From Mesaphorura yosii (taxonomy: Eukaryota > Arthropoda > Collembola > Poduromorpha > Tullbergiidae): a stretch of DNA of 64,000 nucleotides. Below, in pieces: positions 48,170 to 61,100 of the stretch. Each line of letters begins with the position of its first letter. Position 1 is the stretch's first letter. The notes under the pieces were generated by a model. That model did not search any database and had not been told where the DNA came from. It was given only the letters and a program-made list of their open reading frames with translations. The translations under genes were made by a program, and so were the position numbers. The stretch spans positions 186,001-250,000 of the forward strand of contig WIXG01000025.1 of NCBI GenBank assembly GCA_009869945.1. The letters are read 5' to 3'.

Positions 48170-48914
48170 GACCGTTCGTTGAGTTTAATTCGAAATAGGC
48201 ATCACAATTGAAGCTAATGTACGAGATAAACCTTCAGTTAGGTGCTTTCAAGCTTTAAATGTTCGCCTTAAGCCTTTCAAGAAATAATGCAACACGCGCG
48301 TTCAAGCGATAGTGATACAAAGGTGAGAACTTCGAGATAAGTAAATTAGCAGGTCTAATGAATGCTTTAATTAATCTTAGCAAAACGTTTCGATTATTGT
48401 GTTCGTATCCAAAACAGGTGCCAGCTTACTTAAGCAAAATTTGACTTTTGTGTTCATGTCGAACTGAATTAATTGAGTATTTTAGAATCTTTCGAGGCAG
48501 GATTGTGGATACTCCGAAATAAGTATAAATCTCAAGCATTTGTGTTCATAAAGATTTCATAGATGTTTACATTCTTGTGTTTGAGCTTCCATAGGGTGTA
48601 AGCTTCTAAAACTGGTGGGTCTGGATCTGGCGGTGGTTCGTGGTTGCCGGTTCTGCAGCATATTGGAGGCTTATCTGAGCCGATCAGTTTAATTTTAGTT
48701 ACGTCTGTGGTTTTACTGTTAGTATAATTATTCGCAAGGCTGTGCTCTCTGAGAAATAAACTTATTCCAGAATATTAGACAGTTCACACTCAGCGAATTC
48801 TTTGGTTTGCAATAATATATAAATCATGAAAAGAATTGATATCAAATCCGCGTCCTGCATTTGAGAGCTTGCCTCCAGCCAGCTCCCACCGCAGCAACAA
48901 CAAGGAAGGCTGTG
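48170..48914. other. Convergent 3' region between TINAG-like and unknown gene
   Basis: Expected to hold the 3' UTRs of both convergent genes. No exon or RNA gene was recognised. No clear minus-strand AATAAA was seen close to the stop at 48915. Confidence 0.4.
48755..48760 (+). terminator. Possible poly(A) signal of the TINAG-like gene
   Basis: AATAAA 586 nt after the stop. It lies in the 0.75-kb gap between two convergent genes, so it could serve the plus-strand gene. Confidence 0.35.
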
Positions 48915-50694
48915 TCATTGCTCGCCGACTTTTCCCCCTGCGATTTTTGAGTATTTCCTAACCCTGTCTGGCGAAGACAGGAAGAGCGGCGTCACCACGA
49001 AGTAGACTACAAGCCCAAGCACCAAGATAATAAACAGCAAGGCCCACGAAGTCGAATGGGCAGCTCCTGCGGACTGATCTAGAGGACTTGGAAGTGTCAG
49101 AGCTGGATTGAGTACGACTGGATTATTATCTGCTGTCGAGTTCAGAAAAGTTTCACTTGTCTCAGCGTCAGCGACCGGAGCGAGTGCAACTGACGCGGGT
49201 GCCGGGGTCTCTTCTTCGGGACGTTTTCTCTTACGTACTCTAACTTTATCAGTTGGGACGCTTGGGCCTTGTCGCCCTGGTCCATCGTTATTGTTTACAT
49301 CGAATTCATTCGTTCCTGCTCTTGCTTCCTCCATACATTCCGCTCGCTCAGTCGGTGCACTGTTTCCAACTGCCGCCTTCTGAATCTGGCCATCAGTTGC
49401 CTGCTCTGAATCGTTTTCTTCGATTGACATCCTAGATTCTGACAGTACTGGCGGAAATAGGAATAGTGTGCTGTCCGTGTGTCCCAGATCGATCGTGTCC
49501 GCTTCTGGTGCGTTCGTTTGTGCTGAAGCGTCACGCTGAAACTCAGGAATCTTTCCTTCGCTCTTTCTCTCGCCCACTGGTCGAAGGTGCTTGCGTTTTC
49601 GTTGTAAGATTTGCTGGAAGGATTCACTCGCACTTAACCTATTCACTGGTCTGTCGAATTTCAGCGCGTGGCGCTTCTTAGCGATGATTCTATTTGGATT
49701 TTTGCTACTCGGCCCGGGAATGCTGTTTACTTGCGGCTGCATTGCACTGTTCTTCAAAATGGCTGGCAAGGTGAGTCGTTCGGAGTCTTTGCAGGCGTAT
49801 CGTTCTCCAAATCTTGGATTCGTGTAAAATACAATGGATGACTCGGTCCTGTGCAGTGGTGTCAAGCTTTCTTTCATTTCATCCACGTCTGTCTGTGACG
49901 CGCAAGTGCTCGTCTCGACTGAAGGTGATACCAGCGACTCATAGTCCTTACGAACCAGAGACTTTACTCCTGAAGTTTTCACGTCACCCTCCCTTGCGTT
50001 TCCGTTGTGATCTCCGCCTGTGGCATTTTCAGGGTCTTCTGGTATTTCTTCATAGACTATGAAGGACACTGGCGAAGTGAGTTCCGTTCGACTCACTATT
50101 TGCCTCATTTCATAGAAAAACCCGCTGTCATTACGCGATCGGCTTTGAGTTCGAGGAATCAACGCGGATATTTCGTCGTTGGCCTTCTCGTTTGCAATGT
50201 TGAGTCCATGCTTAGACCCGTTGCCAGTAATCAGACTCTGCAAGCTTGCCCTAAGGTACAGAGACGCAGCCAATCGCGGGGTGGAATGAATTTTTGGCGG
50301 AGCAATGGGCCCGAACAATTCATCCGACGTCGATTCACGAAAGCTTACGAACGGTGTAGGTGGACTGGAGGAGCTGGTTTTTTCTTCCGGTAATGAGAAG
50401 CTGTTAAATTGAGTGGGATCGGATGAGCTTCCATCGGCGGCAGTGGCTTCGGAGACACAACCTTCAAAGACTGTATCGCCCTCCTCTTCTGAAGAAGGGT
50501 CGACGGCAAGATCTGGGTGAACTTCCTTAGCATTCTGTTGAATCAGAGATAGATGAAACTGACATTAACTACGTCCGGGTCGAAATAAAATGAGGGCATA
50601 CCGCATTTATCCGGCTTGAATACACGTAGTAGTAAACAGCACTGAGGCTTGCTAGAGCGATGCCAGTTCCGGTGTAAATAATGTTGTTCAGCAT
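48915..50694 (-). CDS. Unrecognised protein with N- and C-terminal membrane segments
   Basis: Two exons: 50602-50694 and 48915-50534, joined in phase 0, 570 residues. Exon 1 (31 residues) starts MLNNIIYTGTGIALASLSAV and is a hydrophobic anchor ending YYYVYSS. The acceptor CAG before 50534 continues NAKEVHPDLAVDPSSEEEGD. The large middle part is hydrophilic, rich in Ser, Glu, Pro and Lys, and probably disordered, with basic patches (RIIAKKRHALKF, QILQRKRKHLRP, KVRVRKRKRPEEE). A second hydrophobic segment lies near residues 527-550 (WALLFIILVLGLVVYFVVT) with a 20-residue basic tail. I do not recognise the family. Possible topologies are a hairpin with both ends in one membrane, or a bridge between two. 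The gene is transcribed toward the TINAG-like gene. The exon structure is well supported; function is unknown. Confidence 0.75.
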
Positions 50695-52166
50695 GATGGT
50701 AGACAATCTAAAATCCAGTGCGCGCAGATGATAGTTTTTAAATTAATCTTGCTATCCATAAATTCAGCCCAACGTAATAATGAAATTTAGCAAACCTTTT
50801 TCGTTTTCCAGTCCAGTCTTGTGCGGGTTGAAATGCGACGAAAGTGCACTGAAGTGATGCACTATCTCGTGGCCTGGCCCAGTTTCACTTGCAATAACAA
50901 TGGGGCCAAGAACCTCGTCCGTATTGTAGCATTGGAAACCGGACAAACACAAGGAACAACAAATATGCCTTATGCAGTTGCAGTTTAGAATCCTGTTTTT
51001 ATTGTGGAGAAAGGAAAGACTCGTCGAACAAATGAATGACATGACTAAACAGCGAATTCTTTCAATGAAACCAAATCATACGCCACTAAAATCATTACAA
51101 CTAATGCCATTGAAGTATTTTTATGTACGTTGGTTGTATTTGCGTATGAATAAAACTGAAACGGGCCGAATCCCGATACAATTAAACGGCAATAAGTGTA
51201 AATACTAAATAGCGATAAAGCGAATGAAAATGAACAGCGCGTCATGATCATAATTCTTAGATCTAAATTATCTGTATTAATTGTGAAATTAACCCTTTCT
51301 TAATCGTAAATTGGCCAGCAACTTTACAAGACAAGACTAACCACAAAAATGAGACAATCTACGCACTACACCAACTTTCTAGTTGATAAATATAATTCAG
51401 TTTAATATTATCGCATTAAGTAATAAGCGTTTGTTCAGTTAAGGTTGGCAAAGATCAACTATGCACTAATCTACACTCTCTGTGCTCGATAGAACAATAA
51501 TACTTTTAATTTTGGGCACTCAATGCCCCTAAAACACTTCAGAAATTGCCAGCATTCTCCAATTTAATATTTATCTGTATTAGAATTATGACAAGTTATA
51601 AATATTTTGTTACGTTCATGGCAAGTGAAGGTGGTAAATGCAAACGCTACTCGCATCACCTTAGATCATTGATTATCGTTTAACTTTTAATTAAGGAATT
51701 ACGTCCTGCGTAAGTCCAAACACCTACTTCTTAGTAGTACAATATTATAGCAAGCGACGAATTTACATAAGTACATACTCAAATATGTGAAGAAATCATG
51801 AAGCTCACGTGAAAAATTGCAAGAAATGAACCGGCATAACGTGCTATTTCCTCAAACCAGCTGAGGATTAACTTAGATTCGTAATTAACCCAAGGTGATA
51901 TGAGACTGAGATTAGCTTCAATATAAGTATAGGTCATGGGTCGCGGTGTGAGATTAAATTGTGCACAGATTTCAAACTCCATCTCAAAGAACGACTTTAT
52001 AATGAGTTGGATCATAATACTAACAGACAGATTCAAATCACACGCAAACTATCACTAGACACAAAGCCAACATTCTTGCGCTGCAAAATTCCCGTCCCAA
52101 GACACAGCCCAAACATCTCTTCATTGACAAAGTTTGACAAAATTGCAGCTTCCGCAAGCTGCTTCT
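50695..52166. other. Spacer between the unknown gene and NWD2-like gene
   Basis: Both flanking genes are on the minus strand, so this should contain the promoter of the unknown gene (near 50695) and the 3' UTR of the NWD2-like gene (near 52166). A minus-strand AATAAA occurs at 50998-51003, far from the NWD2-like stop. No coding exon was recognised. Confidence 0.4.
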
Positions 52167-55100
52167 TCAAGTCGCCTTCATATTCGTGATTTTCCCTTTG
52201 TTTTCATCCGAACCAAATTTTTCGGAAGGGCGTTTGCTATCTATGGACTCCTTGTGGCGGTATAATAGCGTGAGTATATCTGATCTACCGCGCAAACCTG
52301 CAATGCAATGAATTAGATTCCAGAATTAATTCATGTCATGCTTAACAGTCTTTAAATCGCAAATCATGATCACGCACCTAATACTACACCTTCACCATTA
52401 TTGAACACTTCACAGGCAGTGAAAGGAACGTCTGGTGTAAAGAGGGCCAGCAATTGTCCTGAAATATAACGCAGGGTTAAATGACATCAAACGCAGCTGA
52501 AGGATTTAATATTCAGGTGCAACTTACCATTGGTTATGTTCCACAAGCAGACATTTCTGTCTCTTCCAGTTGAGTCGCACGACAAAACTCGTGAGCCGAC
52601 TTGATCCAGCTTCAAAATGTCTACGGGGGCAGAATGCTTGTCCAAAGTCCACGTGCAAGCACCTGCAACAGGAGACAGTAATTGTTTCATGGCTCCGACA
52701 AAGGCTACTGGGCGGATGGATGCAAGCTGCACTTGTACTAACCAGTCACTAGATCCCAGACAAGAATGCGATTGTCTTCAAGAGCATTGATAACACACGA
52801 CCCTTGGCCAGAAATTGCAAGAGCACACGTGTTACAACCCGGCTTCCATTTCTTGAAGAGAGTTCCACTTTGAAGATCATACACAACGATGAAGTTTGGT
52901 CCGGGATCATCCAATTCCTAAAGAGAAAGCGCAATTAAAATTTATTGTTTACGAGTTTCTGAAATAGTTTGGAATAGAATTGCAGTAATTCTCGTACCTG
53001 GCAAACACAGCACACGTAGTGGCCTTCCTTGGTGATAGCTGACAATGTTGTAATGAATTCATGATGTGGAATTCTCAAATCATACACCAACTTCCTTGAT
53101 GTTAAATCCCAGACCAAAAGCGGAAACGGCTTTTGCGTCTCATCGCCACAAACGCAGACTTTCCCGTTTTCCGATATTATCAGTGAATTCAGAAACCGAT
53201 CTTCGCCGACTTTGAATGACGTCTCCAAATCACCAGAGTGCATGTTTACCAGATTGACGTACATTCGATTCCTGGATAAAGTTACGACGTGGTCTTCGTC
53301 TTGGATTCCGAAGTACGGCATTTTCTGGTTCATGACGCCTTTGAGTTTGGAGACAAACGTAACATCATCCAGGTTGTAAATGTGAAGTTCTCTCCCGCAA
53401 AGAATGACGAATTTTGTGTCGTTGATGATCTTGAATGCGTTTGGATTGTGCACTCCGTTCAGGGTCCGAATTGGAGCTTGCGTGTAAGCGTCCCAGACGC
53501 AGACTTGCTCTTGCTCTGTGGCCAGACTCACGACAAACTGATTTCCAGCCTTCAGTCGCGTGAGTTCATTGAAGTAGACTGTTTTGGCATTGTCCAGTTC
53601 GTAGTACGATTTATGCCCGTTTAATGAATTTGGGTTGACAAGAGTCTGAATATCTTCTGGTGCGGCTGCGGAAGATGCTAAAGAAGACGTAATTGGGAGG
53701 AAGGAAGGAAGCGGCGGCTTTCTAGAAGCTTCGTACAATGACTTCATAAATGGAAATTTGCCGCCCCACTTCGACAGAGATTCTTTTGTTCCGAAGAACT
53801 GGTGAAGACGGTCCGCCATTTGTCCGTAAAACTGGAGCCCATTTGAATTCAAAGCGGAAGCGCTAAGCTCGAGAATTTGACAAAGAAAATTAACTTCTGG
53901 TTGCCTGCTGCTGTCTTTTTGTAGCTCGAGCCAAATGTCTTCAATGACATTGTAAACTGATGAAGACTGAATCTTCTGCTCAAGCCAGTTGTTGTTGAAC
54001 AGATAGTCCTTTTTAAGTGAACCATTAATGTAATAATACTGGTACGGTATTTCTTCGAGGCGGCGGCGCAAGTGTCTGCAACAGAAGAACATATAGAAGG
54101 TATAATGAATGCTTCCATGGAGGCGGATTTGATATTAATTCTTTCCAAGATTCATGTATTATTGCAAGTCGAAGGAATTTTGTAGAAATCGGAATCACGA
54201 ACTGGAGACCTGACTTGTAAACTTATGTGCTATGGAAGCTCAAATACAAGTACGTAAATGGCGATAAAGTCTTTTTGAACGCAAATTTTGCTTGAGATTT
54301 GTATTTATTTCGGAATATTCACTATCCTGACTCGATATATTCAATAATTAATTTTTAATTCAGTTTGAAATGAACACAAAATATCTGGCTAAGGTCGGCT
54401 TTACATAAGAACACAATAATCGAAGCGTTGTGCTAAGGCATTCAGTGAACGTGCAATCCCTCTTCGCAAATCTTTTTGAATTTTCGCCTCGACTAAAGCT
54501 TAAACCTTACTTGTTTCCAACTGGTGAATTTTCATCGCGATTGACGTGGCGGCCGTCATTTTTGTCTTTTCCGTCTTCCTGCAATGAGAAAACAGCATAA
54601 AACCAATGTCTTAGTTCTTAATGACATCTGAATACAAAAGACGAGAGAGTTCTTCATCTTTCATAACCTCTCATTAGAATTTATATGAATGTCATTGGGC
54701 GTTCGTCAGCTTAATGAAGGCAATAAATAGAAAGTCTCCCGGGTCTACCCGTCTATCTATTTAACTCTTTTGACTTATTCGTGTCTTACGAAAACTGGTA
54801 TAAACTAGTTTGTGATGCAAAGACAATTATAGACTAATTTAATTAATTAGGAAAGAAACAAAAGCGTCATGTCAAAAGTATTTCAGGAGAGAAGAGAACC
54901 CACGAAGAGTCACTTTCAGATCGCTTTCTTTTCCATTCATACTTGTATAACAGAAAGAAAGTTTGCACGTACTTGAAAATAGTTGAGAAGAGCTTGGCGT
55001 GCTTTCTTTTCTTGATCTTTGCTTCCGGCGTATCGTTTCTGGGCAATTTCATAAAGCGTTGAGTCCCTCCATCGTATTATAACTGTGTCCCCACTCATTC

Positions 55101-58100
55101 CCCATTCTAAAAATGGACCGAGATGTTGAAATAGTTGGGCAAGGAAAATACTCGCCGGAGCCCATGCAACTGTGGACAAAACAAAAGCAAAATGATTAGA
55201 CTTAATGGTGCTGTATTAATAGCAATAGCTACGCTCCGTGACTTCTTGACCAATAAAGCCAAGATCGCTAAGATCCGAAGTAAAGAACTTTGAGTTTTAG
55301 TCAAATTGGTGACAATTTAATACATGGTGACGTATGAGACGATTTCTGTTGCAAGGTATGGTTCTGAGTTCGAAGTCAGCATTACGCAAAAGTCTAGACG
55401 AAACTTGTACTCATATTTCCACGAAGATTTCTCTTACATTCATTTGTATGGATTCAATGTGTAATTGGAACCGAACACCTGACCTTCATTCACAAATAAA
55501 AAGTTGCAGTTGCGTCAACAAATTGGAAACGCGGTTGCGGAAATTAACTTGCCATCAAGAGTCAAAACTTTATCGTCAACATGTATTGTCTTATTTTCCC
55601 ACTATTTTATTTTGCAGCATATGCGACGTCTCATTTTTTGTTTCTGCCAGCCTGCCTTATACACTGCAACATTCTAACCTTTGTGTCAAGTCCCATTTCA
55701 TTCACTTTCATTAGAATTCGATTGTGCGTAGGTTGACAACTCAACTCGAGGGCAGACTTGGCTTGGTAATTCATTGTAGTTTCACGGTTTCATAGTTTCA
55801 TTCATAAACATTTCGCAATAACGAGGTACTTAATTTGTCTCGTGTTAAGTATCGGCACTCAGACATCAGACACATGCCAAGCCAAGCTAATGCCATTGCC
55901 TACAATGCCTTTGTCAAGTGCTAGATCGAGGCACGACACGCGAAGTGTTGCGCACTTAACAACAGTAGTAATCTTATTAGTGTTTCTGCGATAAAAACAT
56001 GTGCTGCTGGTTCTTTGCTGACGTAAATGCGAGTATGGAAACGGGCAAATGATCCTGATCGTTATTGTGTGCAGTGGGCACATGCTTCACGGAATCAATC
56101 AATACGGTCACACGCACGGGTTTCGAAGACTCCGATGTTTATGCATACTAAACAAGGACAAGAAGAAAAGTTCAATGCCAATACCCGACATATTGCAATG
56201 TAATGCGTTGTTGTTGTCCATGAAACATGATCATGGATCATATGCCTTTAATGCGCCCGAAAGACGTAATTGTCGCCTTTGGTTACCTTTATCCTTCGGC
56301 CAAGCGTTCTTGAAATAGTGCCTCTGCTCGCAAGTTCCAAGCCTTCCAGATAAATGAACGGTAGCGTTAGATACCTCCTCAAGTGGCTGGTTCACCAGTA
56401 TCCGATCCCCTCCTCTGCCACCAACCTCGGCTAGGCCCGAGTAATGCCTCGCTCACTCGTGTCAAATTACACTCCAGTTCGTCGTAGAACTCGAAATGAT
56501 TTCCCCGAATCAAAACTTTGCGTCAGCTGGCACTTGTACATTATGCCTCTCTTATTGCGTAAGTTTGAAATTCAAGGTAAGGTTCAACTTCTACGTAACA
56601 AATAGAAGATTAATTTTATAGACTTCAGGCATCATACATTGAAACCAGAGCTAGCGCAGTCGTTGTCGTTCGTTCAATATCACCAAGTTTGGTGGTCTGC
56701 GCTGCTCACAGCGTGACAATAATATTTTGTCATTTTGCGTTCACGTGTGTAGGTGTGTTGACACTTGAGAATTGACCCTTCGTTGTATTCCTTTTCAAGG
56801 GACAATTTTGTCGTGTAACCGTTAACTATAAATTCGCTTCCATCAGCAAAACATAGTGAAGTAGATCTAAACTTGTGACCGAAGACCCAGATTTAAAAGC
56901 GTTGGGGCGGACACAGGACGATATTTGCCGTTAATTCCTAACCACGGGACGTTGTCATCAAACGAGGAAGCAAATGACAAATACAAGTATATTGGAACGA
57001 TTATAAGTCTAACATCTAGTCGTTGGATCTAGTGTTCAACGCCACCATACAGGATTATTATTTCGGCCCTTGGTACAGTTGATTCTGTAAAATTCGCATT
57101 CACCTTCGTACTTTATGTGTTTAGATGGGGAAAACGACAGGTAGAACAACGAATAATCTTGCAAGTTTTCATCGGACCGAGTTTTTCAAATTCAATTGCG
57201 TTCAATTCTACTGTCATACGATGTACTCATTTTGCTCATGGTTTACCATGATTATTCAGCATTACGTAAGAAGCTGTTTGGCTTCCTTTTCATGTTTACT
57301 TCATTCATTCCGATATTGAATTACGCATTTCTATTTCCCGTCTACACATAAGATTCTATCAAATTATGATTACTTACCAAATGTCTCTTTCGAGCTGAAT
57401 GTCGGAATTCTTGAAAGCAAATCCAATAACTCCGAGTCGCATAACCCGAATCTGGCCACGCAGAGGAGACTGAGCGCGCTCTCAATCTGAAATTAAAGAA
57501 AATGATATAAAATTTAGGTCCTGAAATTGACAGAAACATAATAATTTCGTGCACAGTTTCATTCTGATCCTTTAATTCACGGTTTTCTGTTTACTGCTGG
57601 TATTTGCGATTGCTTACCCTTTGCTTTCCCAGAACTTTCTCCAGGTGATCAAATAACCCACTGACGGCGGCATTCACGTCATTCAACCCGGATACATCCA
57701 ACGACTCCACTGACGCCTGCCACCCGAGCACCTTCAGTCATGAAAGAAAAATGGAAATAGAATGCGTAAATACGCAAGTTTAATTACTCAAAACGTAAAC
57801 AGGTGGAAGGCGGAAGGTAGCTTGCTTACTTTTATGAACAAGGGATTTGTGCAGCTTTTGACTGCTGTGCAAAGCTTGCTTTGCACTTCGCTGTCAACGC
57901 TGTGGCTGTACTGAAGAATGGAGGCAGTCAACAAGTTCTCGGCAGCGGAAGCATTTAAAGGAGTTATCTAGAACAATGCATAATTTATTGAAGTGTTGAA
58001 GTTTTCAATAAATAAACAAAATTTTAGCGCGCTGCATTGAATTCCTGGAAACTTACCGGAACATACGCCGCCTCTTGATCAAAAAGAGACTTTATGGACT

Positions 58101-61100
58101 GAAAAGTGGCGGTGTCGTCCGAACACGATACGATAAGCTTCATTCTCGTCGGCAATTCTTCGGTGAGCCAGTTCAGGTCATTTTGCTGTGATGTAGAAAG
58201 CTGCAAAACAAAACACAATGATAACTCGTTTATTGCTAATTGGATCATGCGCATTACGCAATAGCGTCAGACCGCCTGTGTAGCCTTAATTAAAACGATG
58301 TCACTTCGGAAAGCGAAATTGCCTGACGCTCGCGTGGACATCAAAGGTAGCTACAACGCCGAACCAAGATCGAATTCGTCAAATTGGAGTTTGATAAGAA
58401 CCTGGATTCAGGGCGAGAACGAAGGAAGTCTAATCTGCTTAATCCGACAAAATGACTTGTACAATCATTAATTGCTTCATCTCCGTGTTGCTAAAACTCT
58501 GTGCCAATCTCTTTCAAGGACTTTCAGTTTGTAGAACAGAAGCTTAAAACTTATTTCAACAATGGAAATCTAACTTTGTGGAACGATAATTTCCAAGAGT
58601 GGAAAAGCTGTGAGCACGACAGTGAAAGTTGTTCTTTCGTCCTTTTATTTACGAAACTAAATAAAGTTATCTCCATTAGGATTACTGCGGACGAATGAAG
58701 TCAGCCGGGTCGGAGCCGTCGGACGTCATCGCCCTCATTTCGCTCTTAACCGTACATTGTGCCTAATTCCTTCCCTTCGGATAAAAATGATCATTTCATG
58801 AAACTGAAAAGAGAACGGAAGATTGGAGGTGAAAGAGGACACGGACAAATGTGCACATCAAAGATGATGGTATGATAATACATTATTGTGGCGGCATGCG
58901 CATACGTCATAATCACATTCACATCTCTGCCATTTCATTTCTCATCGCATAAATGTATGACGGTCGACCTAGAAAAGAAGGACCGAGTACGTGTCTCGTC
59001 TGCTCGGTTGCGAGCACTTGTGCTCTTTTGATGTTTAACCCTCACCCATATTATGAAATTGAATTTACTACCCAAAGCAAAAGCTGGAGTGTAGTGGCGA
59101 CCTGAAGTTGTAGAAATGCAAAGCACGAAGAAGAAAAATATTTTGTGAAGTGAAAAATCCCTTTGAGAGATGAACTTGACTTTCACCGTTTCATCACATT
59201 CAAAGAGAGTCCTTGCCCATCAACAAGCACGAGCGTAGACTTGTAAACCCTCGTTGATAGGGAATATGGGCTTCTATAAGCTTCTGAGTCTTGTGAGCTT
59301 GCTTCGGCGAGTTTTCGAAAATTCCATTGACGGGAAACATATTCAATGTTATATTGAATCCGAATCCTAAGACGTCATACGCAAATGCGCGTTTTGTACA
59401 TCAAGATTAGAAAGTAATAGACTTACCTCATCAAGACCATCGATGATGATTACAACTGGCGAAACTGGAGAAACCATTTTGTAGAGTTCATTTTGGTAGC
59501 ATTTGAAATTCTAGACACAAAGGAGCAAGCAGCGATATTATGAGCTGGTCTCACATTCGTATCGGTGTGTGCTTTAATGTCTCAAGTGAAAAGGCGAAAT
59601 TGACTAAATTCCTGCTCTTTTCGCTGAAGCACTCACATGAGGGATCCAGTAATTACGTCCGTGAATGAGGACCGAGAGTTGTGCGGTAATTGTACGGAAG
59701 AGCGAGAGCAGTGACCTTGAGTCCGAAGTGAGCCCAACGAAACGGAAAAGAACGAACGCGTCGGCATGCCATGATGAAACTTGTTGAACAATGCGGGAGA
59801 GGAAACACGTTTTACCGCAGCCCTTTGGGCCGTGTACTATCAACGGGCTGTTTTTGTCGGAGCCAATGTAACTGCAAATGTGTAAAGCACAAGTAAATGA
59901 ATCCTGCTAGGGCAAAATGCTAATGCGTTCGCATTGTCGAAAGCACGTGTGCGGTCCATTAATATATTAAAGTAAACTCACGCTTTCACTGTGTTGAGAG
60001 GGCTTTCAAGAGAAAGTGAACACTTTGCAGCCTGCTGACAAAACATGGCGTGTTGCATTACTTCTGAGCATAATGAGCCCTCAACTCCAAAACACGATCT
60101 TGATTGTGTCTGAAAATCATGGAAGTGCACCACTCATTAGTAAATACGCCAAGTTGAACTGCGTAACGCAAACTTCTATTTTGCATTGCTCAAAAACCCT
60201 GTGTTTAGTTTGAACTCGCATCTCAATACAAATATTTGTGACGTTATGCAAAGAGCCCTGGGCATTGAGTAAACAAATGCAAACGTTCCTTGTCAAAGGC
60301 AAACTTACCTTTCCTCGATCCTCTTCAATAATTTCATCAATTATGGCTTGCAGTTGAGTTGAGAGCTGCCCGTTGAGATCATCGAGGTATTGTACATGCT
60401 CAGCCTGACTCGCTGACAGTCCGCCATCATGCCATTTGACTAAACGACGAAGTATATGACCGGCAACTAACTGAGTCTGAAATTTGAGTGATGAGTGTTT
60501 CCTGATGAGCCTGCCCTTCAAGCCATGACCGGACGCTTACACGTGGTACTTACCTTAATTTCATTCTGTAGCGCTTCAAGCCTGCGGTTCTTTTCCACTT
60601 CAACTGGAGAAATTGTTGCGGATTCAGAAGAAGCTGTTGACTGGAGATGAGTAAATACCCGATTCACCCACGTGCTCCGTTTGCCAACTTCACGACTCAT
60701 GAATATTGAATTGTGAATTTCCTGTTGGGGGAATTTGATATTTAAGAATGCAATTACTAAATGCTAAAAAGGCTTGAGAAGAATGTACTTACTTGTTCAA
60801 TGACTGTTGTTAGATACGTATCACGGAGTTCATTCGGGAAAACGTTGAGAAATATGCTAAGGATCTGCTGCACAACTTCGTGCCATTCCTTCAGCGCTTC
60901 TTTCTTCTCGTCTGCACTCTCAGACTGGAATGGGAAAGAAATCCATATAACAGTGACAGTTAATACTTAATGAGATGGCACTATCCATTCATTATGACTT
61001 ACTTGAATCTTCTGAATATGGCTGGAGATTGGCTTGAGACGATAGCAGGGTGGTTGAGCATGTGGGTCCAGACAGTACCATTTTGCTAATAAACTACTGT

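Noticed and set aside
55334-55714. 126-codon plus-strand frame inside the large NWD2 intron
   Set aside because: It starts with ATG but has no recognisable domain, no splice partners and unusual composition; most likely chance.
57342-57554. 70-codon minus-strand frame over NWD2 exon 15
   Set aside because: A shadow frame; the frame shifted by one base is flanked by proper splice sites and joins its neighbours in phase.
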